Part shown: piece by piece, positions 18,625 through 26,509 of the stretch
Layout of the letters: the number at the start of each line of letters is the position of its first letter
Position numbering within the stretch: the first letter of the stretch is position 1
From: Candidatus Bathyarchaeota archaeon
GTDB taxonomy: Archaea > Thermoproteota > Bathyarchaeia > Bathyarchaeales > DTEX01
Direction of reading: 5' to 3'
Assembly (NCBI GenBank): GCA_018397065.1
Contig: JAGTRI010000004.1
Span: forward strand, 16,267-80,266
DNA length: 64,000 nt
Program-made: the position numbers and the translations under genes
The notes under the pieces: generated by a model
What the model saw: only the letters and a program-made list of their open reading frames with translations
Told to the model about the DNA's origin: nothing
Database searches by the model: none

Positions 18625-18673
18625 GCTGTAAACACCGGCCGTTTCTGTAAAACTTTTTTTTAAAAAAATGGGA

Positions 18674-18961
18674 TCACTGTGAGTTTAGAGATGCTGGATG
18701 AAAGATTGAAATTAAAGTTTCAGTGTGTACGACGTTTGGATGTTGCTCCACCATTTCGTAGATTATCTTGCCAAGCTCCTCTAAACTTTCTGCTTCAACC
18801 ACCACGACTGCATCGAACCTGCCTAGGACAGAATTAGCCATTTTTACACCTTTAATCCTTCTTGATTTCACGATTTCTTCTGAAGTCCCAGGCTTTACCG
18901 TAACCATTACGAACGCTCTTAAGGCTTTGCTGCGCAAATCTTTGGAAGGCATTTTTTTCAC
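18674..18961 (-). CDS. Stand-alone Lrp/AsnC ligand-binding (RAM) domain protein
   Basis: A 95-residue protein consisting only of the alpha/beta effector domain of Lrp regulators, without a DNA-binding helix-turn-helix: AFVMVTVKPGTSEEIVKSRRIKGVKMANSVLGRFDAVVVVEAESLEELGKIIYEMVEQHPNVVHTETL, quoted here only as the span of residues 16-83. Such proteins form ring-like oligomers that bind amino acids and may pair with full Lrp proteins. It sits 44 bp from a second copy and next to glnA. A sensing role in nitrogen regulation is inferred. Confidence 0.82.
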   Translation of the reverse strand: MKKMPSKDLRSKALRAFVMVTVKPGTSEEIVKSRRIKGVKMANSVLGRFDAVVVVEAESLEELGKIIYEMVEQHPNVVHTETLISIFHPASLNSQ

Positions 18962-19005
18962 CTAATCTTTGTTGTTTGTTTATTAACAGTTTTTCATAAT
19001 GGATT

Positions 19006-19233
19006 CTACAGTACCAAAGAGGTTTCGGTGTGTACAATGTTAGGGTCTTTTTCGATCACTTTGTAGAGGATTTCGTTTACGCTTTCAAGGTTTGGCGCCT
19101 CAATGATTACTACTGCATCGTATCTTCCATATATCGCGTCTGCTTGAACAACCTCTTTCACTTTGCTTTTTATTCTCTTAACAACCTCCAAGGATGTTGC
19201 AGGTTTCGTTTCAATAAACACATATGCTCTCAT
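19006..19233 (-). CDS. Stand-alone RAM domain protein, second copy
   Basis: A 75-residue Lrp/AsnC effector domain without a DNA-binding part. It shares with its neighbour the pattern AYVFIETKPATSLEVVKRI, GRYDAVVIIEAPN and DPNIVHTETS. The ATG at 19233 has GGTGG upstream and matches the domain edge; an upstream start in the same frame would overlap the end of glnA. The gene is 19 bp downstream of glnA, so both are probably on one transcript. The divergence between the two copies suggests different ligands or hetero-oligomers; that is inference. Confidence 0.82.
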   Translation of the reverse strand: MRAYVFIETKPATSLEVVKRIKSKVKEVVQADAIYGRYDAVVIIEAPNLESVNEILYKVIEKDPNIVHTETSLVL

Positions 19234-19252
19234 TTTTTCACCACCTTCATTT

Positions 19253-20737
19253 TTAATAATCAATATATTTCATTATTTCCCAGGGCGTTACATAGAGACA
19301 GTATTGGTTCCAATCGTTTGTCTTATATTCTATGAAAGCATCAAAGATATGACTTCCAAGTGTTTGATGGATCACTTCATCACTTTTCATCTCATCCAAA
19401 GCGTCTTTCAACGTTGTTGGTAGTTCTTTTATCCCAAGTGCTTTTCGTCTTTCAGGAGATAGCTTATAGACATCCTCGTCAACAGGATCTCCAGGATCAA
19501 TTTTTTTCTTAATGCCATCAAGCCCAGCTTTTAGAAGACAAGAGAAAGCCAGATATGGGTTACACGATGGATCTACACCTCGATATTCAACTCTTTTCTG
19601 AGAGGCATGTTCTGTTCCCTTGTAATAGAGAGGTATACGTGCCAGTGCGGATCTATTGCGCCGAGACCACATGATGTATATTGGAGCTTCAAACCCCGGA
19701 ACAAGCCGTTTATAAGAGCTTATCGTTGGACAACACACTGCAGTTAAAGCCTTAGCGTGCTCTAATAAGCCGCCTACAAAATATCTTCCTGTTTGGCTGA
19801 GCTCTGCATATTCATCGTTCTCGTCGTACATCACATTCGTTTTGCCCTTCCATATAGAGGCGTGAACATGCATTCCACTGGCGTTATCTAGATAAACTGG
19901 TTTAGGCATAAATGTCGCTATTAACCCATATTTTTTGGCTACATTCTTGGCTACAAACTTGTAATATAGAGCTTTATCCGCTGTGTCGAGTAGTGGTCCA
20001 AAACGAAAATCAATCTCAATCTGACCGGCTGTAGCTACCTCGTGATGATGTTTTTCAATCTTAAAGCCAAAGTAATCCTCAAGTATTGATGAAACTTCAT
20101 TGCGGTACTCAATAGTTGTGTCCTCTGGAGGAGGTCTATAATATGCTTCTTTTGGTCTAAGAGTATAGCTTCCAGCAGAGATTTCGGGTGACTGTGGAAC
20201 AACCCTTGGGGCTCCCCAAGAGTCGCCTTCTCCTCCTTTAGGGCTGACCCATAGATCCCAAACCAATTTAGTTGGGTCAATTGAAGAAAAAATGAAATAT
20301 TCTAGCTCAGGAGCGAAATAACCTTTGTATCCCATTTCTTCTGCGGATTTTATGGCTCTTTTTGCAACATAGCCCCTTGGGTCTACTTCAGATGGTTCGT
20401 TTCCTCCATAAGCTTCGTAAACATCACCTAGAACAATAGCACTTTTCTGATTTTTTTCTTGGGTCCATGGTATTATAGCGAGTGTTCCTGGATCTGGCAT
20501 GAAGATCATATCTGATTCTTCGATAGATTTGAAGCCTCTGATTGAAGAGCCATCGAAGCCTATTCCTGAGATGAAGGCTGATCCTTCAATATAATCTCTT
20601 GCTGGTATAATCATGTCTTGCATTAGTCCACGAATGTCTATGAAGGTTGAATGAACCCATCTCACTTCATTTGTTCTTAAGGTTTCAATAGCTTTCTTTG
20701 TTTTTTCACCACTTTCCATACCGTTCACCAATTTCAT
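19253..20737 (-). CDS. glnA: Glutamine synthetase, type I
   Basis: ATP-dependent condensation of ammonia and glutamate, the main entry of nitrogen. Active-site signatures are present: GIGFDGSSIRGF near residue 80, the acidic site APELEYFIFSS, HHHEVATAGQIEIDFRF, GMHVHASIWKG, and the ATP-binding RNRSALARIPLYYKG. At 494 residues it is a little longer than the common 440-470 type. A TATA-like element shared with the divergent lrp gene lies about 30 bp upstream, leaving a very short leader. Downstream are two RAM-domain genes, which could be glutamine or amino-acid sensors. Confidence 0.95.
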   Translation of the reverse strand: MKLVNGMESGEKTKKAIETLRTNEVRWVHSTFIDIRGLMQDMIIPARDYIEGSAFISGIGFDGSSIRGFKSIEESDMIFMPDPGTLAIIPWTQEKNQKSAIVLGDVYEAYGGNEPSEVDPRGYVAKRAIKSAEEMGYKGYFAPELEYFIFSSIDPTKLVWDLWVSPKGGEGDSWGAPRVVPQSPEISAGSYTLRPKEAYYRPPPEDTTIEYRNEVSSILEDYFGFKIEKHHHEVATAGQIEIDFRFGPLLDTADKALYYKFVAKNVAKKYGLIATFMPKPVYLDNASGMHVHASIWKGKTNVMYDENDEYAELSQTGRYFVGGLLEHAKALTAVCCPTISSYKRLVPGFEAPIYIMWSRRNRSALARIPLYYKGTEHASQKRVEYRGVDPSCNPYLAFSCLLKAGLDGIKKKIDPGDPVDEDVYKLSPERRKALGIKELPTTLKDALDEMKSDEVIHQTLGSHIFDAFIEYKTNDWNQYCLYVTPWEIMKYIDY

Positions 20738-20763
20738 TTAACAGGATTGATTTTCATTACATA

Positions 20764-20774
20764 TTTATATATAA
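20764..20774. promoter_or_regulatory. Shared TATA element between glnA and lrp
   Basis: TTTATATATAA is nearly symmetric and is placed so that it can serve both directions. On the minus strand it gives an almost leaderless glnA mRNA. On the plus strand it gives a leader of roughly 75 nt before the lrp ATG. If both genes use it, their transcription would be mutually exclusive. Confidence 0.45.
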
Positions 20775-20812
20775 GTATTTCGTTTTATTCTAGAAAAAGT
20801 TTAAATAATTGC

Positions 20813-20824
20813 TTCAATATTGAA
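20813..20824. promoter_or_regulatory. Perfect palindrome in lrp leader, possible Lrp operator
   Basis: TTCAATATTGAA is a perfect 12-bp palindrome followed by further TATTGAA/TTCA-like half sites (about 20818-20853). It lies between the shared TATA element and the lrp ATG, a position suited to autoregulation. That this protein binds it is inference. Confidence 0.4.
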
Positions 20825-20869
20825 CAAATATTCAGCAGTCAATTAACATTCAATTTGGGGAAGAAAGTT

Positions 20870-21337
20870 ATGGAACAGAAATCGTTGGGGAAGTTAGATC
20901 GTATAGATCTTCAAATCCTTACATTACTTCAAGAGGATTCAAGATTAAGTTTTGGCAAAATAGCAAGTATACTTGGGGTTTCTGCTGGAACAGCTTATAA
21001 CCGTATCAAAAATCTTGAAGACAAAGGAATACTGAGAGGTTATACTGTATTAGTTGATCCTTCTATGCTTGGGTATGCAACAATCGCCCTTATATTGGTC
21101 CAAGCTGAAGGAACACACATTTTAGATGTAGAGAACGAGATTGCAAAAATCGATAATGTTGTTTCTGTATACGATATTACTGGGGATTTCGATATTGCTG
21201 TGATTGCCCGTTTCAAATATAGAGAAGATTTAAACACCTTTGTGAAGAAACTGTTAACTTCGCCTTATGTAAAGAGAACCGTCACAAACATTGTTTTGAA
21301 CGTCATTAAGGAAGACTTTAGACTAAAGATCTCTTAA
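20870..21337 (+). CDS. Lrp/AsnC family transcription regulator
   Basis: A 155-residue regulator with an N-terminal helix-turn-helix (LDRIDLQILTLLQEDSRLSFGKIASILGVSAGTAYNRI spans residues 9-46) and a C-terminal RAM effector domain (YATIALILVQAEG...VSVYDITGDFDIAVIARF). The ATG at 20870 follows a GGGGAAG site and starts at the domain edge; an in-frame start further upstream would lie before the promoter. It is divergent from glnA and upstream of a ribbon-helix-helix regulator, KaiC-like ATPase and amt, so nitrogen control is the likely task. The effector is unknown. Confidence 0.9.
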   Translation: MEQKSLGKLDRIDLQILTLLQEDSRLSFGKIASILGVSAGTAYNRIKNLEDKGILRGYTVLVDPSMLGYATIALILVQAEGTHILDVENEIAKIDNVVSVYDITGDFDIAVIARFKYREDLNTFVKKLLTSPYVKRTVTNIVLNVIKEDFRLKIS

Positions 21338-21374
21338 CTAAGGCTGTCACGGGTCTCAAAATAGAGGTTCGACT

Positions 21375-21914
21375 ATGAAAAATCCGGTAAGGATAACAAT
21401 AGCACTTGACAGCGAAACATATGAATTACTCCAGAAGATGAAAAAAGAGATGAGGGTCTCTAAAAGCGAATTGATGAGAAATGCTTTACGGTTTTACTGC
21501 GAAAACAAGGATATGATAGACGCTTATATGAAAAGTAAAGTAGAGTTTTACATTGATATGCTTTGCTCTGGAGAACACATGATCTTAGATGTCGATCATT
21601 GGCTTCTTTTCCTTAATTTATTAGAATCTCCATCTGAAAAGAATACTTTTTGGGATAAACATAGAGAAATAGCAAGAGCCCATGCAGATCAGCTGAAAGG
21701 CAAAGTTCGTTCAATTGAAGATCTTTTAGAAAGACTTGAGGCTTGTAACTTCTTCAGGAAAATCAAGAACTCGGAAAATGAATTCACTTTGGTTTTAGGA
21801 TCGGAGACAGCAAAGGAATTTGTCAAGATATTTCTTGAAGAATTCCTCGCATCTGCTGGTTTAAATGCGAGCATTAAAGAAAATTTGGCTAAACTTAGAG
21901 TTACATTCAATTGA
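21375..21914 (+). CDS. Ribbon-helix-helix regulator with novel C-terminal domain
   Basis: A 179-residue protein. Residues 4-45 (RITIALDSETYELLQKMK...SKSELMRNALRFYC) form a CopG/NikR-type ribbon-helix-helix DNA-binding domain. The remaining 130 residues form an alpha/beta domain I do not recognise; it holds DHWLLFLNLLES and a late strand-helix FTLVLGSETAKEFVKIFLEEFLAS that may be a dimerisation or sensor part. It sits 37 bp after lrp and about 50 bp before a strong palindrome in the promoter of the KaiC-amt unit, which is a candidate target. Confidence 0.7.
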   Translation: MKNPVRITIALDSETYELLQKMKKEMRVSKSELMRNALRFYCENKDMIDAYMKSKVEFYIDMLCSGEHMILDVDHWLLFLNLLESPSEKNTFWDKHREIARAHADQLKGKVRSIEDLLERLEACNFFRKIKNSENEFTLVLGSETAKEFVKIFLEEFLASAGLNASIKENLAKLRVTFN

Positions 21915-21962
21915 GTTCCTTCAAAAATCATTCATTCTATTGTTATATTTTATATTTATTCA

Positions 21963-21989
21963 TTCATATTTTTTCACAAAAAATATGAA
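21963..21989. promoter_or_regulatory. Perfect 12-bp inverted repeat upstream of KaiC-amt promoter
   Basis: Left arm TTCATATTTTTT (21963-21974), spacer CAC, right arm AAAAAATATGAA (21978-21989), with all 12 positions paired. It ends 15 bp before the TATA element of the KaiC-like gene, an operator-like place. It might also form a hairpin ending the upstream transcript, though the arms are very AT-rich. Confidence 0.5.
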
Positions 21990-22004
21990 AAAATCTCAAA
22001 AATG

Positions 22005-22014
22005 TTTATATTAT
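22005..22014 (+). promoter_or_regulatory. TATA box of KaiC-amt unit
   Basis: TTTATATTAT lies about 32 bp before the GTG at 22042. Initiation near 22036 would leave only about six bases of leader, fitting the lack of a ribosome binding site before that GTG. Confidence 0.45.
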
Positions 22015-22041
22015 TGAATTTTCATACACCTGCCAAAAAAG

Positions 22042-22812
22042 GTGATAATAACGGAGCAAATAAATGTTGCAATCAAATCGCAAAGCAAAAAAGTCGAGTG
22101 GATTGACATTGGTGTCGAAGGTCTCTTAGACTTTATTCCAGGTCTACCTAAAGGTGATGCTATCCTTGTAAGGGGGGAACCTGGTACCGGAAAAACAATT
22201 CTATGTCTTCAATTCTTACACAAAGGAGCTGAAAATGGTGAGAAGTGTATATACATAACTACTGAGGAAACTCCTGAAACTCTTATGAGAACAGGTACTG
22301 AACTTTGGATTGATTTTCCAGATTTGGTTCAGAAAAAACAGGTGGTTATAGTGGATCTTTCTATAGCAGCAACTTACGATAGTGAGTTTTCAGTTATCAG
22401 CAAAGAAGAAGCAGTAGATATATTCATGAAAGGCTTAGCTGCGCAACCCGAAGCAACTAGAATAGTCGTAGATTCTCTTTCATCGCTAGAGCGAAGACTC
22501 GCAGATCCGGCGGACTTTAGAGAAGTCTTCATGAGACTCCTGCTGGAAGTAAAAAAGAGAAAGGCAACAACAATATTCTCGGCAGAAGGTATTCCTGTGA
22601 ATCCAGACATCACAGAATACCTTGTCGATCACTTGATATACCTAGACTATCACAAACACGACGTCATCTGGACGAGAGTCTTCATACTTAGAAAATCTAG
22701 AAGTGTGCCATTAAAACCGCAGATACTCAAATTAAACATTGAAAAAGAAGGGTTATCAGTAGAGGAAATACCCATCTCACTAAAGCCAGTATGGTTTGCA
22801 AGCAAACTCTAG
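22042..22812 (+). CDS. KaiC-like RecA-superfamily ATPase
   Basis: Single-domain KaiC/RadA-type ATPase of 256 residues. Walker A is GEPGTGKT at residues 45-52, CIYITTEETPETLM follows, and the Walker B strand is RIVVDSLSS. A VDHLIYLDYHKHDVIWTRVFILRKSRS segment near the end is typical of archaeal KaiC homologues used in signal transduction. It starts at GTG, apparently nearly leaderless. Amt begins 12 bp downstream, so the two are one transcript. This linkage suggests energy- or nitrogen-dependent control of ammonium uptake; that is inference. Confidence 0.85.
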   Translation: MIITEQINVAIKSQSKKVEWIDIGVEGLLDFIPGLPKGDAILVRGEPGTGKTILCLQFLHKGAENGEKCIYITTEETPETLMRTGTELWIDFPDLVQKKQVVIVDLSIAATYDSEFSVISKEEAVDIFMKGLAAQPEATRIVVDSLSSLERRLADPADFREVFMRLLLEVKKRKATTIFSAEGIPVNPDITEYLVDHLIYLDYHKHDVIWTRVFILRKSRSVPLKPQILKLNIEKEGLSVEEIPISLKPVWFASKL

Positions 22813-22823
22813 GGTGATTGAGA

Positions 22824-24146
22824 ATGTCAACTTCACAAGATGAGACTTTTGCAGCAATACAGCAAGTTTTTGTAGTCGGATGGGCGCCGGTAGCAATATT
22901 AATAATGGCAACAGCAGGTTTTGCTCTTCTCTACGCCGGACTTGTACGAAAAAAGAATGTTGCTCACACCATAATCATGCTTAACATCGGCTGGACAATG
23001 GCTTTCCTACTATACTACCTGATAGGTTTTCCAATTGCATACTACACTAAAGAGCCAGTATTTGGTTTGCCTCAATTTATACCGACTATAGCCAATCCGT
23101 TGCCTGCAGCTCTATCCAGCACTGGAGCATATGGTATTAGTGCGAGCCCTTCTGGATATGGAGATTTAGGATTATGGTTCAAAATGGCGATGTTTGCAAT
23201 TACCACTATCGCTATAGTGCCTGGTGCAACGGCTGAACGGGATAAACTTTGGGGATGGGTAATAGCTGCCGGAGCCATAGTGGCATTCCTATATCCAGTT
23301 GTTGAACATTGGGTATGGGGCGGAGGTTGGTTGGCACAGATAGGTTTCATTGACTATGCAGGATCTTCAGTCGTACACCTAGTTGGGGGCATGTTTGCGT
23401 TGATGGCTGCAATTGTAATTGGTCCAAGAACAGGTAAATTTGTCGGGAAGAGGAAAGAAGCCAGAGCCTTCTTTGGTCACAGCCTACCATTGTCAGTTAT
23501 TGGCGCTTGGCTACTAGTATTCGGTTGGTTCGGCTTCAATGTAGGCTCGAGCATAGCTAACAGGGCTCAAACAATCAATGTTGAATTAGCATGGGTCGGT
23601 GTTACCACAGCAATGGCAATGGCAGGAGGACTATTTGGAGCAGCCGTAACCTCAAGAGGACATGCTTTAACATCAACAGCAGGCTTGCTTGCAGGTGCAG
23701 TTTCTATTTGCGCTGGAGCAGCAATCATGAATCCTATATTCGCATTCATAACAGGCTTAATTGGTGGCATCATTACAACATTTGTTCAAGGTCTTATGGA
23801 GCTGAAATTTCACATTGACGATGCTTGCGTTTGTGTTCCAGTACATGCAGCATGTGGTCTATGGGGCACGGTCGCTGCCGGACTATTTGGTGTTAATATA
23901 TTTGGCGCTCATCCAATATATGGAGTTTCCACAGTCGAGGCTTGGCTTCGCATGATAGGAATACAGATCGTAGGCGCATTAGCAATAATTGCATGGACTG
24001 GATTGACGGGCTTCATACTTTTCAAGATGATAAACAAAATGGGATTACTACGTGCACAAAAAGACGCAGAACTGTTTGGCTTAGATATAGCGGATCACAA
24101 AACCTACGCTTATCCTGAAGATGAATTAGATAAAGAATTTCCATAG
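22824..24146 (+). CDS. amt: Ammonium transporter
   Basis: Amt/Mep/Rh channel for ammonium, in the cytoplasmic membrane. The 440-residue protein has about 11 hydrophobic helices, the conserved AGFALLYAGLVRKKN near the start, the pore histidines in YAGSSVVHLVGG and VPVHAACGLWGTVAAGLFG, and GATAERDKLWGW. The ATG at 22824 has GGTGA before it. Archaeal amt genes usually lie beside a glnK (PII) gene; here the upstream neighbour is a KaiC-like ATPase and the downstream one a 47-residue coiled-coil peptide. Confidence 0.95.
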   Translation: MSTSQDETFAAIQQVFVVGWAPVAILIMATAGFALLYAGLVRKKNVAHTIIMLNIGWTMAFLLYYLIGFPIAYYTKEPVFGLPQFIPTIANPLPAALSSTGAYGISASPSGYGDLGLWFKMAMFAITTIAIVPGATAERDKLWGWVIAAGAIVAFLYPVVEHWVWGGGWLAQIGFIDYAGSSVVHLVGGMFALMAAIVIGPRTGKFVGKRKEARAFFGHSLPLSVIGAWLLVFGWFGFNVGSSIANRAQTINVELAWVGVTTAMAMAGGLFGAAVTSRGHALTSTAGLLAGAVSICAGAAIMNPIFAFITGLIGGIITTFVQGLMELKFHIDDACVCVPVHAACGLWGTVAAGLFGVNIFGAHPIYGVSTVEAWLRMIGIQIVGALAIIAWTGLTGFILFKMINKMGLLRAQKDAELFGLDIADHKTYAYPEDELDKEFP

Positions 24147-24155
24147 GTGAAAAAA

Positions 24156-24299
24156 ATGACTCAAACAATAGGAAGAGTATTAGAAGAAAAAAATATGGTT
24201 GAGCTATTTGCGGAAATAGAGGATTTGAAAAACCGAGTAAAACATCTTGAAGCCGCTGTGAACTCACTCAAACTGAAAATGGGTAGAAAATGGGTATAG
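24156..24299 (+). CDS. 47-residue coiled-coil protein downstream of amt
   Basis: A short reading frame of 47 codons starting ATG at 24156, with a GGTGA site six bases upstream and only 9 bp after the amt stop. The predicted protein (MTQTIGRVLEEKNMVELFAE and onward) is a charged amphipathic helix with heptad spacing: I-EDL-NRV-HLEAAV-SLKLKM. No family is recognised. The excellent ribosome binding site and operon position argue that it is real; it could be a small Amt partner. Confidence 0.6.
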   Translation: MTQTIGRVLEEKNMVELFAEIEDLKNRVKHLEAAVNSLKLKMGRKWV

Positions 24300-24670
24300 T
24301 CGCAGCAACAGTGATGAAGTTCAATTTCAAGAAGAACGGCGATGTGATTGGATCTAAAAACTCGGCTATGTCAAAGCCTATGAAGAAGATGGTACGCCAG
24401 CTTGAGACTACACGAAGTTAAGCAAGAGATAATCAAAGCGGACGGTTGGAGCTGTAAATGAAAAGGCAATCAGGGGTCTCTTACCAAAGACTACCATATT
24501 GGTCACGGATGAAAGAAATCGGGAAAACCATTAAAGGTCCTTGCGACAACTGAGGAATGGGTGTGTTTGGCGATGGAAAATCTTTGTGCTATATATTCAT
24601 TAGATAGCATATTAACACAGGACAGAGGAACGGTGGATAGACACTACACAACCTTCTTTTTCTACTTTAC
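24290..24670 (+). pseudogene. Possible decayed coding region after amt
   Basis: From ATG 24290 a frame runs 43 codons (MGIVAATVMKFNFKKNGDVI onward) to a TAA at 24421. Protein-like stretches then continue in other frames: EKAIRGLLPKTTILVTDERN around 24465-24520, then GKPLKVLATTEEWVCLAMEN around 24525-24580, ending at a TGA near 24672. The frame switching suggests a frameshifted gene remnant rather than separate peptides. No family is recognised. The first 43-codon frame overlaps the coiled-coil gene by 10 bp and might still be translated. Confidence 0.3.
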
Positions 24671-24765
24671 TTGATGTTTTGAAAAAAATATAAAAGGCTC
24701 AAGCAAGTGATTGACAAAATAATAAGTATCAGAAGCTTTTTCGTAGAAATATCGAGGAGAAAAAA

Positions 24766-26433
24766 TTGAGAATCGCAATGGCTCAAATAAATCCAACTGT
24801 CGGAGATCTTGATGGAAACGCTGAGAAAATTTCTGATTACATAAAAGAAGCTGAAAGACATAAAGCTGAGTTGGTGGTTTTTCCCGAATTAGCTGTCACT
24901 GGCTATCCTCCTCTGGATCTGTTGCGTGAAAAATCGTTTGTCAAAGACAATATTAAGGTTGTAAAAAATATAGTTAAGATGAATAAGAGCATAATCGGCG
25001 TAGTTGGTTTTGTCGATCATAGGAAAGACAAACTATTTAATGCTGCAGCTGTTTTTGAGGGAAACAGAATTGTTGGTATAGCGCACAAAGCTCTCCTGCC
25101 TACATACGATGTTTTTGACGAGGATAGATATTTTGTTCCAGCGAAAGAGGATGAAATTCAACCTTTAAGTGTGAATATAGGTGGAAGGCAAGTTAAATTA
25201 GGTGTCGAAATTTGTGAAGATTTGTGGGACAAGAAATACGAGGTTAAGGTTACTGATATCCTTGTGAAACGTGGAGCACAAGTTATAATTAATATTTCGG
25301 CTTCACCGTTTTATGCTGGGAAAAGGTTTGAACGCGAGAGACTGCTTAGGGAAAAAGCCCAAAAGCTGCATGTTCCAATTTTTTACGTCAATCTTGTTGG
25401 TGGCCAAGACGAGCTTGTTTTCGACGGCCAAAGCATGGGTGTTGACGCTGAGGGGAACTTCATCGCGTTTGGCAAACAGTTTCAGGAAGACTTTATAGTG
25501 GTTGATATTGACAGCACAACTTGGACTGCGCCCAAGGTCACTGTTCCAACGTATTGCGAAGAGGAAGAAAAATTTAATGCGTTGGTTTTAGGTATTCGAG
25601 ATTACTACAGGAAAACAGGCTTCGAAAAAGCTGTTGTCGGAATGAGTGGCGGAATTGACTCTTCATTAACTACATGCATCGCTGTTGAAGCCTTAGGAAA
25701 AGAAAACGTCATCGGCGTTTCCATGCCGTCAAAATATTCAAGCGAGCACAGCAAGACCGATGCAGAGAAATTGGCGAATAACTTAGGGATATGTTTTGTA
25801 AAATTTTCGATTAATGAGATCATTGAAAGCTACAAAAGAACACTTGATGAACCTCTTAAGATGATTAGAAAACATTTTGGCGTTCACGAGTCAGAGGATG
25901 ACCCGATTGCTGACGAAAATATTCAGCCTAGAACTAGAGGAAATTGTCTTATGGATATTTCTAATCGATTGAAGGCATTGAAAATTTTGGTTTTAAATAC
26001 GGGGAATAAGACTGAGCTTGCGTTGGGATACTGCACTTTGTATGGGGATATGGCTGGGGGAATAGGAGCTTTGGGCGACGTTAGCAAGCTTGACGTGTAC
26101 AAGCTAGCTAGGTATGTTAACACTAAAGCTGGGAGGGAAATCATTCCAGAGAATGTTTTTAGGAAGAAGCCGTCGCCTGAGTTGAAGGAAGGTCAGTTTG
26201 ATCCGTTTGACTTTGATATTGTTAGTCCTTTAGTTGACGAAATAATTGAGCGCCACAGAAGTCGAAAAGAATTAGTTAGGATGGGATATCCCAAGGCTGT
26301 TGTGGACGATGTTTATAATCGAATAAGGAGGTCTGAATACAAGAGATGGCAGGCGGTTCCTTGTATAAAGATTACTAAGCAGGCTTTTGGAATCGGTTGG
26401 AGGATGCCTATAGTCAATAAATACAAAGGCTAG
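24766..26433 (+). CDS. nadE: Glutamine-hydrolysing NAD+ synthase
   Basis: Converts deamido-NAD to NAD using ATP and glutamine. Residues 1-265 form a nitrilase-type glutaminase with the Glu-Lys-Cys triad visible in VVFPELAVTGYPP, AHKALLPTY and GVEICEDLWD. The rest is the NAD synthase domain with PP-loop GMSGGIDSSLT near residue 295, and NTGNKTELALGYCTLYGDMAGG. The TTG start at 24766 follows a GAGGAGA site. At 555 residues it is full length for a fused enzyme. The glutamine dependence fits its place next to the nitrogen genes but needs no functional link. Confidence 0.95.
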   Translation: MRIAMAQINPTVGDLDGNAEKISDYIKEAERHKAELVVFPELAVTGYPPLDLLREKSFVKDNIKVVKNIVKMNKSIIGVVGFVDHRKDKLFNAAAVFEGNRIVGIAHKALLPTYDVFDEDRYFVPAKEDEIQPLSVNIGGRQVKLGVEICEDLWDKKYEVKVTDILVKRGAQVIINISASPFYAGKRFERERLLREKAQKLHVPIFYVNLVGGQDELVFDGQSMGVDAEGNFIAFGKQFQEDFIVVDIDSTTWTAPKVTVPTYCEEEEKFNALVLGIRDYYRKTGFEKAVVGMSGGIDSSLTTCIAVEALGKENVIGVSMPSKYSSEHSKTDAEKLANNLGICFVKFSINEIIESYKRTLDEPLKMIRKHFGVHESEDDPIADENIQPRTRGNCLMDISNRLKALKILVLNTGNKTELALGYCTLYGDMAGGIGALGDVSKLDVYKLARYVNTKAGREIIPENVFRKKPSPELKEGQFDPFDFDIVSPLVDEIIERHRSRKELVRMGYPKAVVDDVYNRIRRSEYKRWQAVPCIKITKQAFGIGWRMPIVNKYKG

Positions 26434-26509
26434 AATCGCAGAGATACGGGATGACATTTTGATAATAATCCGTTGTGCGATAAGTTTCTGAAAAACTGCG
26501 TTTTTTGAG

